DNA of 64,000 nucleotides from Pseudonocardia broussonetiae (GCF_013155125.1 NZ_CP053564.1:1805501-1869500), one strand, 5' to 3'. Positions 39,107-50,162 are shown, counted from the stretch's first letter. Notes: generated by a model from the letters alone, not told the origin. Program-made: numbers and translations.

Positions 39107-40054
39107 TCAGGACGGGGACGCGCAGGCGGTGAACGCGGTGACCACGTAGCTCTGGCCGGTCGGTTCCCGCCCCACGGTCAGGACGCCGAGCTGCGGCCCG
39201 GCCGGGGCGGCGTCCTCCCAGGTCAGCGCGCAGGCGTCGACGACGAGGCCGTCGGCGCGCTCCATCGTGGGGGCCTGCGCGTCGGCGTACTCGTTGCGGT
39301 CGACGATCTCCGCGGTCACGGTCCGCACCGCGGTGAGGCAGTCGGGCGCGCCCACGGACGCGACGAACGCCGTGCGGGCGGGCGCGGCGAGCAGGTTGTC
39401 GCACACCGCCCCGGGCGCCTCGGGACGGTCGCCGTAGGCGATGCGGTTGAGCAGCGTCGGCAGCAGCCGCGTGGGCGCCGGGACGCCCTGCAACCCCTTG
39501 CTCTCCTCCTGCGTGCGCGCCTGCTCCTGCGCCGTCACCTGCGCCTCCTGCGCGCTGACCCAGGCGTACGCCGCACCGCTGAGCAGGCACAGCACCCCGC
39601 CGACGGCGGCGAGCCGCCAGGCCGGCAGCCGCAGCAGGCCGGCGACGAGCACGCCGATGCTCGCGGCCAGAGCCCACGCCCACGGCGTCGTCGACAGCAT
39701 CAGCCCCGCGACGACGACGAGCCCGCCCAGCGGCCACACCCACCGCCCGAGCAGCCGGTCGACGCGCAGCAGCGCCAGCAGCACCAGCACCGCGACGCCC
39801 GCGAGCCACGGCCACGGCGACCACCCGGAGAACGGCGTCAGCAGCAGCGCGGTGGCCCCGACCCCGAGGCTCGCGGTGCCGTAGGGCGTGCGGGTCAGGC
39901 GCTTCCAGACGACCTGGGCGCGCGAGGGCGGCGGGTCGGCGGGCGGGGGGCCGACGGGCGGAGGACCGGCCGGGGCCGGGTCGACCGGCGCCGGGGGCGG
40001 GGCGGGCGTCCACGGGACCGGCGGGCCCCCGGGGGTGCTGCGCGGCTCGTCCAT
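39107..40054 (-). CDS. Pro-rich membrane protein of unknown function
   Basis: 315 residues, ATG start. The first ~45 residues are Pro/Gly-rich and probably cytoplasmic. Five hydrophobic segments cover residues ~55-160 (LGVGATALLLTPFSGWSPW, LAGVAVLVLLALL, WPLGGLVVVAGLML, WALAASIGVLVAGLL, LAAVGGVLCLLSGAAYAWVS). The last ~150 form an extracytoplasmic domain with four Cys (AVCDNLLAAP, GAPDCLTAVR, VVDACALTWE, AFTACASPS), likely two disulphides. No known motif. Same strand as, but separate from, the two-component genes. Confidence 0.65.
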   Translation of the reverse strand: MDEPRSTPGGPPVPWTPAPPPAPVDPAPAGPPPVGPPPADPPPSRAQVVWKRLTRTPYGTASLGVGATALLLTPFSGWSPWPWLAGVAVLVLLALLRVDRLLGRWVWPLGGLVVVAGLMLSTTPWAWALAASIGVLVAGLLRLPAWRLAAVGGVLCLLSGAAYAWVSAQEAQVTAQEQARTQEESKGLQGVPAPTRLLPTLLNRIAYGDRPEAPGAVCDNLLAAPARTAFVASVGAPDCLTAVRTVTAEIVDRNEYADAQAPTMERADGLVVDACALTWEDAAPAGPQLGVLTVGREPTGQSYVVTAFTACASPS

Positions 40055-40090
40055 CGCTCGCCGACAGTACTGGCCGGGCCCCCTCGACCG

Positions 40091-40702
40091 TCAGAGCCAG
40101 CCGTGGTCGCGCGCCCGGGCCACGGCGTCGGAGCGGTTGCCCGCGCCGAGCTTGTGCATCGCCGAGGACAGGTAGTTGCGGACGGTGCCGGGCGAGAGGT
40201 GCACGCGCTCGGCGATCTCGGCGGCGGTGCTCGAGGGGTCGACGTGGCGCAGGACGTCGAGCTCCCGGTCGGTGAGCGGGCAGTCCTCGGTCATCAGCGC
40301 CGTCATGGCCAGGTCCGGGTCGACGTAGCGGCCGCCGCGGTGCACGCGCCGGATGACGTCGGCGAGCACCGTGGCCGGCGCGCTCTTCGTGACGAACCCG
40401 GCGGCGCCCGCGGCCAGCGCGCGGCGCAGCACGCCGGGCCGGGCGTGGCGGGTGAGGATGATGCAGCGCGTGCCGGGCTCGTGGGTGGCCACCCACTGCG
40501 CGACCTCGGCGCCGTCGCGCCCGGGCATCTCGACGTCCAGCACGGCGACGTCGGGCCGGTGCTCCCGTACCGCGGCGACGGCCTCGTCGCCGGTGCCGGC
40601 CTCGCCCACGACCACCAGGTCGGGCTCCAGGCCCAGCAGCGCGCCGACGGCACCGCGCGTGAGCGACTCGTCGTCGGCGAGGACCACGCGGATCGCGCTC
40701 AC
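40091..40702 (-). CDS. NarL/LuxR-family response regulator
   Basis: 203 residues from GTG at 40702. The receiver domain has the acidic pair (VVLADDESLTRGAV), the phosphoacceptor Asp in VAVLDVEMPGRDG and the Lys in AGFVTKSAPATVLAD. The C-terminal LuxR helix-turn-helix is CPLTDRELDVLRHVD, then TAAEIAERVHLSPGTVRNYL. It overlaps the kinase stop by 4 bp, forming a two-component system. The ABC transporter divergent from the kinase is the likely target, as in LiaR/DesR-type drug or membrane-stress systems. Confidence 0.93.
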   Translation of the reverse strand: MSAIRVVLADDESLTRGAVGALLGLEPDLVVVGEAGTGDEAVAAVREHRPDVAVLDVEMPGRDGAEVAQWVATHEPGTRCIILTRHARPGVLRRALAAGAAGFVTKSAPATVLADVIRRVHRGGRYVDPDLAMTALMTEDCPLTDRELDVLRHVDPSSTAAEIAERVHLSPGTVRNYLSSAMHKLGAGNRSDAVARARDHGWL

Positions 40703-41877
40703 CGCGCACCCGCGGGCAGGGACGCGTCGATCCGGAACGTGCCGTCGCCCGCCGGGCCGGCGGCGAGGCGTCCGGCGTGCTCGTCGAGGTAGCGGCCGAG
40801 CGAGGCGAGCCCCGTGCCCGGGTCGGCGTCGTCGGTGGGCAGCGCCCCGTCGTTGACGACGACGAGCCGCGCGGCGTCGCCGTCGACGTCGATCTCGATG
40901 GTGCAGTGGCTGGGCTCGGCGTGCCGCAGGACGTTGGTCATCGCCTCGCGCAGCACGCGGCCGAGCACGGTGCGAGCGGTCGGGCCGACGGCCGCCGGGT
41001 CCCCGTGCACGACGAGGGTGATGCCCGACGACCCGAGCACCGCCCGCGCGCCCGCGAGCTCGGTGACCAGGTCGATCGTGCGGGTGTCGCGGACCAGCGA
41101 GCGCACCTCCGTCAGCGACTCCCGTGCCACCCGCTGCACCTCCACCATCTCCGCGCGCGCCCGCTCGTGGTCGGGCAGCCGTGCGGCGAGCTCGCTCTTG
41201 AACGCGACCACCTCCAGCGCGTGCCCGAGGATGTCGTGCAGGTCGTCGGCCAGGCGCAGCCGCTCGCGGGCCGTCGCGAGCTCGGCGGCGGTGCGGCGCG
41301 ACCCGTCGATGTCGATCACGGCCTTGAGCCACCACAGCCGCTCGACGTCGAGGATCCACATGGCGCCGACGTAGGTGACGGCGAGGCCGACCGAGAAGGC
41401 GCGGAACGACTGCGAGTCGGCGCCGGGCGGGTGGACCAGGCCGGTCGCCCACCAGCCGAGGACGGCGGTCAGCACGCTCGCCGCCACCACCCAGATCGCG
41501 GTGGTCCGCGCCCGCCGGCCCCCCACGACGTCGCCGAGCAGCACGCCGCCGAGCAGGGACCACGTGAAGCCCAGCGCCCCGCTGCCCAGCCCGACGACGG
41601 TGACGGCGAGCCCGACGACCGACGCGGCGACGCTGAACCAGGGCGCGGCGGGCGTGCCGAGCGAGCGCATGAGCTCCCGGATGCGCCACAGGTGCAGCCC
41701 GAACCCGACGACGTAGAGCACCACCACGACCACCACGAGGTCGGGCCGCACGGCGCCGAGGAACAGCGGGACGGGCACGAGGAACAGGTAGAGCAGGGTG
41801 CTCGCCAGGCCGATGCGCCCGAAGCGGCGCGCGGTGCGCACGCGGCGCTCCTCGAACCCGGGCGGCGAGGTGTCCAC
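40699..41877 (-). CDS. Sensor histidine kinase (HPK7, DesK/LiaS-like)
   Basis: 392 residues from GTG at 41877, preceded by TACGGT-N6. About six membrane helices cover the first 190 residues. The dimerisation helix carries the phospho-His in LRLADDLHDILGHALEVVAF, and the ATP-binding domain has LREAMTNVLRHAEPSHC and the short GTGLASLGRYL G-box. Extracellular loops are short, so it probably senses an event in the membrane. Forms a pair with the response regulator at 40091. Confidence 0.92.
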   Translation of the reverse strand: MDTSPPGFEERRVRTARRFGRIGLASTLLYLFLVPVPLFLGAVRPDLVVVVVVLYVVGFGLHLWRIRELMRSLGTPAAPWFSVAASVVGLAVTVVGLGSGALGFTWSLLGGVLLGDVVGGRRARTTAIWVVAASVLTAVLGWWATGLVHPPGADSQSFRAFSVGLAVTYVGAMWILDVERLWWLKAVIDIDGSRRTAAELATARERLRLADDLHDILGHALEVVAFKSELAARLPDHERARAEMVEVQRVARESLTEVRSLVRDTRTIDLVTELAGARAVLGSSGITLVVHGDPAAVGPTARTVLGRVLREAMTNVLRHAEPSHCTIEIDVDGDAARLVVVNDGALPTDDADPGTGLASLGRYLDEHAGRLAAGPAGDGTFRIDASLPAGAR

Positions 41878-41883
41878 GTGATC

Positions 41884-41889
41884 ACCGTA
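41884..41889 (-). promoter_or_regulatory. -10 element of two-component operon
   Basis: TACGGT on the minus strand, six bases before the GTG at 41877; leaderless layout. Confidence 0.55.
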
Positions 41890-42013
41890 GCCGAGCGGGG
41901 CCGCTCCCAGCGGCGGTCGATGACAGCTGTCATCGCAGCTCCTGCGCGGTGTCACGGCGGCCGGTGACCGTCGCGACTACTGCGTCACCGGCCCCCGGCG
42001 GGAGCCTTGCGGC

Positions 42014-42961
42014 ATGACACGGACGACCACCGGACCCGCCGCCGTCCCGCGGCCGGCGAACCTCGACGCCGCGATCTCGGTGCGCGGGCTGCGCGTGAGC
42101 TACGGCGACTTCGACGCGGTGCGCGGCATCGACCTCGAGGTCCGGCGCGGCGAGGTCTTCGCGCTGCTCGGCACGAACGGGGCGGGCAAGACCACCACGC
42201 TGGAGGTGCTGGAGGGGTTCGGCCGGCGCAGCGGGGGGACGGTGTCGGTGCTCGGGCTCGACCCGGCCGTCGACCGCGCCGCGCTGCAGCCGCGGATGGG
42301 GATCCAGCTGCAGGAGGGCGGGTTCGTCGACGAGCTGACGGTGCTGGAGACGCTGCGGCTGTGGCAGCGGCTCGTCGAGCGGCCGGACCGGCCCGAGCGG
42401 CTGCTGGAGCGCTTCGAGCTGACGGCCCGGCGCGACGTCGGGGTGAACAAGCTGTCGGGCGGGGAGAAGCGGCGGCTCGACCTCGCGATGGCGGTGTGGG
42501 GCTCGCCCGAGCTCGTCGTCCTCGACGAGCCGACGACCGGGCTCGACCCGGAGTCGCGGCGCCGCACCTGGGACGCGATCCAGGAGCTGCAGGAGGCCGG
42601 GCGCACCGTCGTGCTCACGACGCACTACCTGGAGGAGGCGGAGGCGCTCGCCGACCGGGTCGCGATCATGCACGAGGGGCGGGTCGCGGTGTCGGGCTCG
42701 CTCGCCGAGATCGTCGCGGCGCAGCCCTCGGGCTTCTCGGCGACGCTCCCGGCGGGGGTGGGCGAGCTGCCGGTCGTCGGCGGGGAGGTGGAGCGCGACG
42801 GCGACCGCGTCCGGGTGCGCACCGACGACCTGCAGGGCGACCTCACCGCGTTCCTGGTCTGGGCGGCCGGTCGAGGGGTGCGGCTGCCCGACCTGCGGGC
42901 CGCGCCCGCCTCGCTCGCCGACATCTACCACGCCGTCCGCACCGGATCGGAGCAGTCATGA
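42014..42961 (+). CDS. ABC transporter ATP-binding protein (DrrA/CcmA type)
   Basis: 315 residues, ATG start. Walker A LLGTNGAGKTTTLEVLEGF, Q-loop segment GIQLQEGGFVDELT, signature NKLSGGEKRRLDLA, Walker B ELVVLDEPTTGLDPESRR and H-loop VLTTHYLEEAEAL are all intact. A C-terminal extension of ~80 residues follows, usual in drug-export ATPases of this class. It overlaps the permease by 4 bp (ATGA). Likely controlled by the divergent two-component system and active in export of a lipophilic compound. Confidence 0.95.
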   Translation: MTRTTTGPAAVPRPANLDAAISVRGLRVSYGDFDAVRGIDLEVRRGEVFALLGTNGAGKTTTLEVLEGFGRRSGGTVSVLGLDPAVDRAALQPRMGIQLQEGGFVDELTVLETLRLWQRLVERPDRPERLLERFELTARRDVGVNKLSGGEKRRLDLAMAVWGSPELVVLDEPTTGLDPESRRRTWDAIQELQEAGRTVVLTTHYLEEAEALADRVAIMHEGRVAVSGSLAEIVAAQPSGFSATLPAGVGELPVVGGEVERDGDRVRVRTDDLQGDLTAFLVWAAGRGVRLPDLRAAPASLADIYHAVRTGSEQS

Positions 42962-43755
42962 CCACCTCCACCGCCACCGCCACCGCCACCGCTGGCCCCG
43001 CGTCGCGGGTCCTCGCGCTGGGCGCCGCCGAGGTGCGGCTGCTGCTGCGCAACCGCACGGCGGCCATCTCGTCGCTGTTCCTGCCGATCGCGTTCGGCGT
43101 GTTCTTCGCGTTCACCTTCGAGGCGGGCGTGGCGGCGGGCCCCGGGGTCTGGGCGACGATCGTGGCGCTGCAGCTGGTCGTCACGTTCACGATGGGCGTC
43201 TACGTCACGATCACGCAGACGGTCGTGGCCCGGCGGCGGACGCGGGTGCTGAAGCGGATGCGCACCAGCAGCCTGTCCGACGCGGGTCTGCTCGTCGCGA
43301 CGACCGGGCCCGCCGTGGCGATCGCCGTGGTGCACCTCGTGCTCTACGCCGTCATCGACACCGTGCTCGGCGCGCCGTTCCCGGCCGATGTCGTGCCGCT
43401 GGTGCTGGCCGTGGCCGGGGGGCTCGCGGTGTGCGTCACGGCCGGCTTCGCCACGACGATCGTCACCCCCACGCCGGAGCGGGCGCAGATCACGACGCTG
43501 CCGCTGTTCTTCGTGATGTTCGCCGCGGCGTTCGTGGTGCCGGTCCTGCCGGTCGGCTCGTGGTGGCAGGCGCTGGTGCTGGTGCCCGGCGCGCCGGTCG
43601 GGCTGCTGACGCAGCTCGCGTTCACCGGCGGCACCTGGGCGCCCGGCCTGCTCGGGCTGCCGGCGGCGCTGCCGGGGATCGTCAGCCTGGTCGGCTGGAC
43701 GGCGGCGTTCACGGTGATCGCGCAGCGGCGGTTCCGCTGGGACCCGCGCGTCTGA
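42958..43755 (+). CDS. ABC-2 type permease
   Basis: 265 residues, ATG in the ATPase stop codon. Six hydrophobic helices in the ABC-2 arrangement, with the cytoplasmic motif VVARRRTRVLKRMRTSSLSD after helix 2, which contacts the ATPase. The N-terminal TATATATATAG tract is a short dipeptide repeat at both DNA and protein level. Forms the exporter with the preceding ATPase; substrate unknown. Confidence 0.9.
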   Translation: MTTSTATATATAGPASRVLALGAAEVRLLLRNRTAAISSLFLPIAFGVFFAFTFEAGVAAGPGVWATIVALQLVVTFTMGVYVTITQTVVARRRTRVLKRMRTSSLSDAGLLVATTGPAVAIAVVHLVLYAVIDTVLGAPFPADVVPLVLAVAGGLAVCVTAGFATTIVTPTPERAQITTLPLFFVMFAAAFVVPVLPVGSWWQALVLVPGAPVGLLTQLAFTGGTWAPGLLGLPAALPGIVSLVGWTAAFTVIAQRRFRWDPRV

Positions 43756-43768
43756 CCGGGCCCCGGCG

Positions 43769-44350
43769 TCAGCGCCGGGTGTCGATGCGGTGGAAGTTCT
43801 GGTGGGCCCGCGACGGGGTCGGGCCGCGCTGCCCCTGGTAGCGCGAGCCGACGCCGTCGCTGCCGTAGGGGCGCTGCGCGGGGCTGGACAGGCGGAACAG
43901 GCACAGCTGCCCGATCTTCATGCCCGGCCACAGGGTGATCGGCAGGTTGGCGACGTTCGACAGCTCGAGGGTGATGTGGCCCGAGAAGCCGGGGTCGATG
44001 AAGCCCGCCGTGGAGTGGGTGAGCAGGCCGAGGCGCCCGAGGCTCGACTTCCCCTCGAGCCGCCCCGCCAGGTCGTCCGGCAGCGTCACGGACTCGAAGG
44101 TCGACCCGAGGACGAACTCGCCCGGGTGCAGCACGAACGGGTCGTCGCCGTCGGGCTCGACGGCGGACGTCAGCTCGTCCTGCTGCTCCGCCGGGTCGAT
44201 GTGGGTGTAGCGCGAGTTCTGGAACACGCGGAAGTAGCGGTCCAGGCGGACGTCGATGCTCGACGGCTGGAGCATCGCGCGGTCCCACGGGTCCAGGACC
44301 AGGCGCCCACCGTCGAGCTCCTTGAGCAGGTCACCGTCGGACAGCAGCAC
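43769..44350 (-). CDS. dcd: dCTP deaminase, probably bifunctional DCD-DUT
   Basis: 193 residues from GTG at 44350 with TACGCT-N6 upstream. Deaminates dCTP to dUTP and, in actinobacteria, commonly also hydrolyses it to d[36 protein letters not shown] (phosphate and catalytic-water residues) and [15 protein letters not shown] are the family motifs; the tail ends [11 protein letters not shown]. Convergent with the ABC permease. Confidence 0.96.
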   Translation of the reverse strand: MLLSDGDLLKELDGGRLVLDPWDRAMLQPSSIDVRLDRYFRVFQNSRYTHIDPAEQQDELTSAVEPDGDDPFVLHPGEFVLGSTFESVTLPDDLAGRLEGKSSLGRLGLLTHSTAGFIDPGFSGHITLELSNVANLPITLWPGMKIGQLCLFRLSSPAQRPYGSDGVGSRYQGQRGPTPSRAHQNFHRIDTRR

Positions 44351-44356
44351 GGGCGC

Positions 44357-44362
44357 AGCGTA
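44357..44362 (-). promoter_or_regulatory. -10 element of dcd
   Basis: TACGCT on the minus strand, six bases before the dcd GTG. Confidence 0.5.
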
Positions 44363-44371
44363 CCGACGGGC

Positions 44372-45592
44372 TCAGGCCTCGGTCGTGGACGGCTCGTCGG
44401 CGGTGTCGTCGGCGTCGTCGTCGGCGCTCGCGGCGACGGCCGGGGTGGCCTCCGCCGCGGGCGCGGGGGACTGCTCGGGCAGCACCGGCTCGGCGAGCAC
44501 CGGCGACGGGGTGAGGCCGAACATCCACGCCACCGCCTGCTCGACGCGGACCGCCTCCTTGCCGTCGGACGGCTCGTCGACGACCTTGGGCGCGACGGCC
44601 AGCACCTGGCGCACCGTGGTCATGACCCGCGGGCTGAGGATGCTGCGGATGGAGTCGCCCGGCTGCGCGATGTGCGGCCCGTCGACCAGCACCGCGGGCG
44701 TGCCGAGGCCGGGGGCGTCGGTGACGAGCTCGGGGTCGTCGGAGACGAGCACCGTGGCCGCCGCGATGAGCCCCACCAGCTCGGCGAGCGGGAGCGTCCG
44801 GGCCACGAACGCGCGGTCGTGCTGCGCGAGCGGGGCGGCCGCGCCGTGCGCCGCGAGCTCGCCGTAGACGACGATCTCGACGTCGGACTCGCGCTCCAGC
44901 AGGTCGGGCAGGCCGGCGAGGACACCCAGGGAGTCGGCGCGGTCGAGGCCCACGAGCACGAGCTTGGAGTCGCCCGCGCGGACGCGGCGGACCAGCCGGG
45001 CGAAGCGGAGGTCGGCCGGCTGCGGGTTGGCGGCCATCGTGTCGCCGACGGGGATCGCGTTGGGCCCGATCGGGCTGCCCAGCGCCGCGCCGCCGGTGGT
45101 GAGGAACAGGGAGGCGAGCTGGCCGATGATGCGCCGGTTGGCCTCCTGCGGGAACGGGCACAGCAGGTCGTCGCTGGCCACCCCCGCCTGCAGGTGCACG
45201 ACCGGGATCTGGCGCCAGAACGCCACCTGCGCGGCCATCGCGGCCGTCATCCCGCCGCCGTAGACCATCACCGCGGACGGGTCGAGGTCGACGAGCAGCT
45301 CGTCGATCCGCGTCATGAGCATCGCGCCGATCGCCGCCGGGTGGGTGCCGGGCGGCTCGCGGAGCAGCAGCGTGACGTCGGCCGGGACACCGAGGGCCTC
45401 GAACGCCTCGTGCACGCCCATCGGATCGGCACCGGTGGCGACGGTGAGGGCGCGGATGCGGTCGGCGTCGTTGAACGCCGTCGCCACGGGAGCGAGGCGG
45501 GCGACCTCTGGGCGGCTGCCGGCGATCAACAGGACGTCGTGGTCGTGGTCCTGAACCGGGAGCGAGCCCAGCGGAGGTTCCATCTGGGTCAT
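44372..45592 (-). CDS. UDP-GlcNAc 2-epimerase-fold protein, catalytic residues lost
   Basis: 406 residues, ATG with AGAAGGA upstream. The GT-B-like WecB fold is recognisable: AGSRPEVARLAPV, VVHLQAG, PFPQEANRRIIGQLASLF and a C-terminal TDAPGLGTPAVLVDGP. The residues needed for catalysis in E. coli WecB (remembered as Asp95, Glu117, Glu131, His213) read Gly113, Gln135, Glu150 and Leu216 here, so three of four are changed. An Asp/Glu/Ala-rich tail (about 370-406) is added. It may bind a nucleotide sugar without turning it over. Same strand as dcd, which lies 21 nt downstream. Confidence 0.78.
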   Translation of the reverse strand: MTQMEPPLGSLPVQDHDHDVLLIAGSRPEVARLAPVATAFNDADRIRALTVATGADPMGVHEAFEALGVPADVTLLLREPPGTHPAAIGAMLMTRIDELLVDLDPSAVMVYGGGMTAAMAAQVAFWRQIPVVHLQAGVASDDLLCPFPQEANRRIIGQLASLFLTTGGAALGSPIGPNAIPVGDTMAANPQPADLRFARLVRRVRAGDSKLVLVGLDRADSLGVLAGLPDLLERESDVEIVVYGELAAHGAAAPLAQHDRAFVARTLPLAELVGLIAAATVLVSDDPELVTDAPGLGTPAVLVDGPHIAQPGDSIRSILSPRVMTTVRQVLAVAPKVVDEPSDGKEAVRVEQAVAWMFGLTPSPVLAEPVLPEQSPAPAAEATPAVAASADDDADDTADEPSTTEA

Positions 45593-45740
45593 GCTCGGGT
45601 CCTTCTCGGCCGGGGGAGCTGGCCTTACGGGGCCCCGCCAGTGTGGGGGCCGGGGCACCGCGCGTCGAGGGGGCATCTCATCAGGCGAGGCACAAGGGGG
45701 GGATACCACTCGGATGGTGGTACTCGAAGCGTCACTACCC

Positions 45741-45753
45741 TCACTCAGAGTGA
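45741..45753. promoter_or_regulatory. Palindrome in tRNA-Gly promoter
   Basis: TCACTCAGAGTGA is a perfect dyad (TCACTC-A-GAGTGA) in the spacer/-35 region just upstream of TAGAGT (45759-45764), the likely -10 of the tRNA gene. It may be an operator. Confidence 0.35.
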
Positions 45754-45758
45754 GCTGA

Positions 45759-45764
45759 TAGAGT
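45759..45764 (+). promoter_or_regulatory. -10 element of tRNA-Gly
   Basis: TAGAGT, 12 nt before the mature 5' end of the tRNA. Confidence 0.5.
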
Positions 45765-45776
45765 TCGGGACGCAGT

Positions 45777-45847
45777 GCGGATGTAGTTCAATGGTAGAAC
45801 ATCAGCTTCCCAAGCTGAATACGCGGGTTCGATTCCCGTCATCCGCT
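45777..45847 (+). tRNA. tRNA-Gly, anticodon CCC
   Basis: 71 nt fold into a full cloverleaf: acceptor GCGGATG/CATCCGC, D arm GTTC/GAAC, anticodon stem TCAGC/GCTGA with loop TTCCCAA (anticodon CCC, reading GGG), T arm GCGGG/CCCGT with loop TTCGATT, and discriminator T. CCA is not encoded. Confidence 0.95.
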
Positions 45848-45854
45848 CGGTTGC

Positions 45855-45897
45855 GAAGGCCCAGGTCAGGGGATGTTTCCTCCGGTCCTGGGCCTTC
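45855..45897 (+). terminator. Terminator of tRNA-Gly
   Basis: Perfect 11-bp stem GAAGGCCCAGG / CCTGGGCCTTC, starting 8 nt after the tRNA. The loop is 21 nt. Confidence 0.75.
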
Positions 45898-45935
45898 GTC
45901 GTGTCCGGGGCCGCCGGCGGCCCGGCGGTCGGTGC

Positions 45936-46833
45936 GGTGATCGTCGGGAGTGTGACGCTGTGGTCCTCCGGGCGGCGGTGGTGGCGCACTCCTGATCACT
46001 GGCAGGCGGTGACCGGGACTGTGACTTCACGGCCCTCCGCGCGGCCGTGGTGCTGCGGTCCCGGTGATCACTGGGCGGCGGGCGTCGGGGATGCACCCTC
46101 CACGGCCGTGCCGTTGCGGTCTCGGTGATCACGGGGCTCGGCGGACCGGCCGCACTGCCGTCCGTCGTTCCCCGCCACCGCCGAGGGCCGGGCCGCTCCC
46201 ATCACCCGCCACCCCTGGTGGCGCGGACGGGTTTCGCTGCCCCGGCCGGCGGGGCGGTGATCGTCGGAAGTGCGACGCCACGGTCCTTTGGACGGCGCTG
46301 GTGACGCACTCCTGGTGATCAGCGGCAGGCGGCGGCCAGGAGTGTGACCTCGCGGCCCTCCGCACGACCGTGACGGTGCACTCCCGACGATCACCGACTG
46401 CTCCGTCGCCCGCCGCGCCCGCCGCCCGCCGGGCCCGCCGCCCGCCACACCGGCAGCGCTCCCTCCCGACCTGCCGCCACCCCCGATGGCGCGGACGGCG
46501 CGGACGGCGTCGCTGCCCGGCCGGGCGGGGGGTGATCGTCGGAAGCGCGCCGCCACTGTCCTTGGAACGCGCACTTCTGGTGATCAGCGGCAGGCGGTGG
46601 CCAGGAGTGTGACCTCACGGCCCTCCGCACGACCATGACGGTGCACTCCCGACGATCACCGGCTGCTCCACGGGCGCCGACAGCACCCACCGCCCCGTCA
46701 CGGGGCCCCGCCACCGACAGGGGCCGGTCGGCCACCCGTCACCGGATCCCCCGGCACGGCGAGCCGGTGATCGTCGGAAGTGTGACGCCACAGCCCTTCC
46801 GACGGCACTGACCGCGCACTCTCGGCGATCACC
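45936..46833. repeat. Cluster of about eight palindromic REP-like elements
   Basis: Elements of 56-70 bp begin GGTGATCGTCGG(A/G)AGTGTGAC and end GTGCACTCC(C/T)GACGATCACC, so each is an imperfect inverted repeat. Approximate copies: 45936-45999, 46003-46072, 46079-46132, 46256-46321, 46329-46395, 46531-46586, 46595-46662 and 46766-46833. Two larger blocks (about 46256-46395 and 46531-46662) are near duplicates. The family is the same as in the 82-bp array at 9601-10141. No convincing gene lies between 45848 and 46904. Confidence 0.82.
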
Positions 46834-46892
46834 GGCCCGACCGCCGGCGCACCCGGTGCGTCGACACCGGGGAGATGGCTTCCCGTGCGTCG

Positions 46893-46898
46893 TACGAT
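46893..46898 (+). promoter_or_regulatory. -10 element of AraC-type gene
   Basis: TACGAT, six bases, then GTG at 46905. Confidence 0.5.
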
Positions 46899-46904
46899 CC
46901 GCTC

Positions 46905-47354
46905 GTGACCGCCAGCCCTGGCTCGGCCCACCGCCTGCGCGACCTCGCGCGCCTGCGCCGCGTCCGTGACCGGATCGACCGGGAGTACGCCCAGCCCCTC
47001 GACGTCGAGGCGCTGGCGCGGGGGGTGCACATGTCGGCGGGGCACCTGTCGCGCGAGTTCCGGGCGGCCTACGGGGAGTCGGTGTACGCCTACCTGATGA
47101 CCCGGCGGATCGAGCGGGCGATGGCGCTGCTGCGCCGCGGCGACATGTCGGTCACCGAGGTCTGCTTCGCGGTCGGCTCGTCGTCGCTGGGGACGTTCAG
47201 CACGCGCTTCACCGAGCTGGTCGGCGTGCCGCCGAGCGTCTACAAGCGGGAGGTGGGGCGGGAGACGGAGGGGATGGCGCCGTGCGTGGCCAAGCAGGTC
47301 ACCAGACCGGTCAGGAATCGAGAAGCACGGCCCGCCGCGCCGCACCTAGCGTGA
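46905..47354 (+). CDS. AraC-family DNA-binding regulator, short
   Basis: 149 residues from a leaderless GTG. The protein is essentially the AraC/XylS double helix-turn-helix: PLDVEALARGVHMSAGHLSR, then FRAAYGESVYAYLMTRRIER and the second motif GDMSVTEVCFAVGSSSLGTF. There is no ligand-binding domain; a basic tail of ~30 residues follows. It is 5 nt before the VOC gene start, which has its own -10, and the two are probably functionally linked. Small AraC regulators next to VOC proteins are common in actinobacteria. Confidence 0.88.
   Translation: MTASPGSAHRLRDLARLRRVRDRIDREYAQPLDVEALARGVHMSAGHLSREFRAAYGESVYAYLMTRRIERAMALLRRGDMSVTEVCFAVGSSSLGTFSTRFTELVGVPPSVYKREVGRETEGMAPCVAKQVTRPVRNREARPAAPHLA
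47347..47352 (+). promoter_or_regulatory. -10 element of VOC gene
   Basis: TAGCGT inside the end of the AraC-type gene, seven bases before ATG at 47360. Confidence 0.5.
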
Positions 47355-47359
47355 CCGCC

Positions 47360-47770
47360 ATGGACCTCAGCATCTACAACTGCTTCCTCCCCCACGACGA
47401 CCACGAGGCGTCGCTCGCCTTCTACCGCGACACCCTCGGCTTCGAGGTGCGGAACGACGTCGAGTACGGCGGCGTGCACTGGCTGACGGTCGGTCCGCCC
47501 GGGCAGCCGCAGACGTCGCTGGTGCTCACCCCGCCCGCCGCCGACCCCGGCGTCACCGAGGAGGAGCGGCGCACCGTCACCGAGATGATGGCGAAGGGCA
47601 CCTACGCCGGCATCAACCTGGCCACCAAGGACCTCGACGGCACGTTCGAGCGGCTGCAGGCCGGCGACGCCGAGATCGTGCAGGAACCGACCGACCAGCC
47701 GTGGGGCGTGCGCGACTGCGCGCTGCGCGACCCGGCGGGCAACATGATCCGGATCTTCGAGGTCCGCTGA
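47360..47770 (+). CDS. VOC (glyoxalase/bleomycin resistance-like) protein
   Basis: 136 residues, ATG start. Paired beta-alpha-beta-beta-beta modules typical of the vicinal oxygen chelate fold: EASLAFYRDTLGFEVRNDVE, then TDQPWGVRDCALRDPAGNMI with a C-terminal metal-side segment. Likely metal ligands are few (the usual first His is replaced in IYNCFLPHDDHEA), so it may bind rather than transform its ligand. Followed 23 nt later by the UvrA paralogue with a GGGAGACC ribosome-binding site, suggesting one transcript for stress or drug response. Confidence 0.88.
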   Translation: MDLSIYNCFLPHDDHEASLAFYRDTLGFEVRNDVEYGGVHWLTVGPPGQPQTSLVLTPPAADPGVTEEERRTVTEMMAKGTYAGINLATKDLDGTFERLQAGDAEIVQEPTDQPWGVRDCALRDPAGNMIRIFEVR

Positions 47771-47793
47771 CCCGCCTGTCCCAGGGAGACCCG

Positions 47794-50162
<2,369 letters not shown>

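Noticed and set aside
45777..45847. tRNA-Gly as an integration site of the following repeats
   Set aside because: No copy of the tRNA 3' end is found downstream and no integrase is present; its own terminator directly follows.
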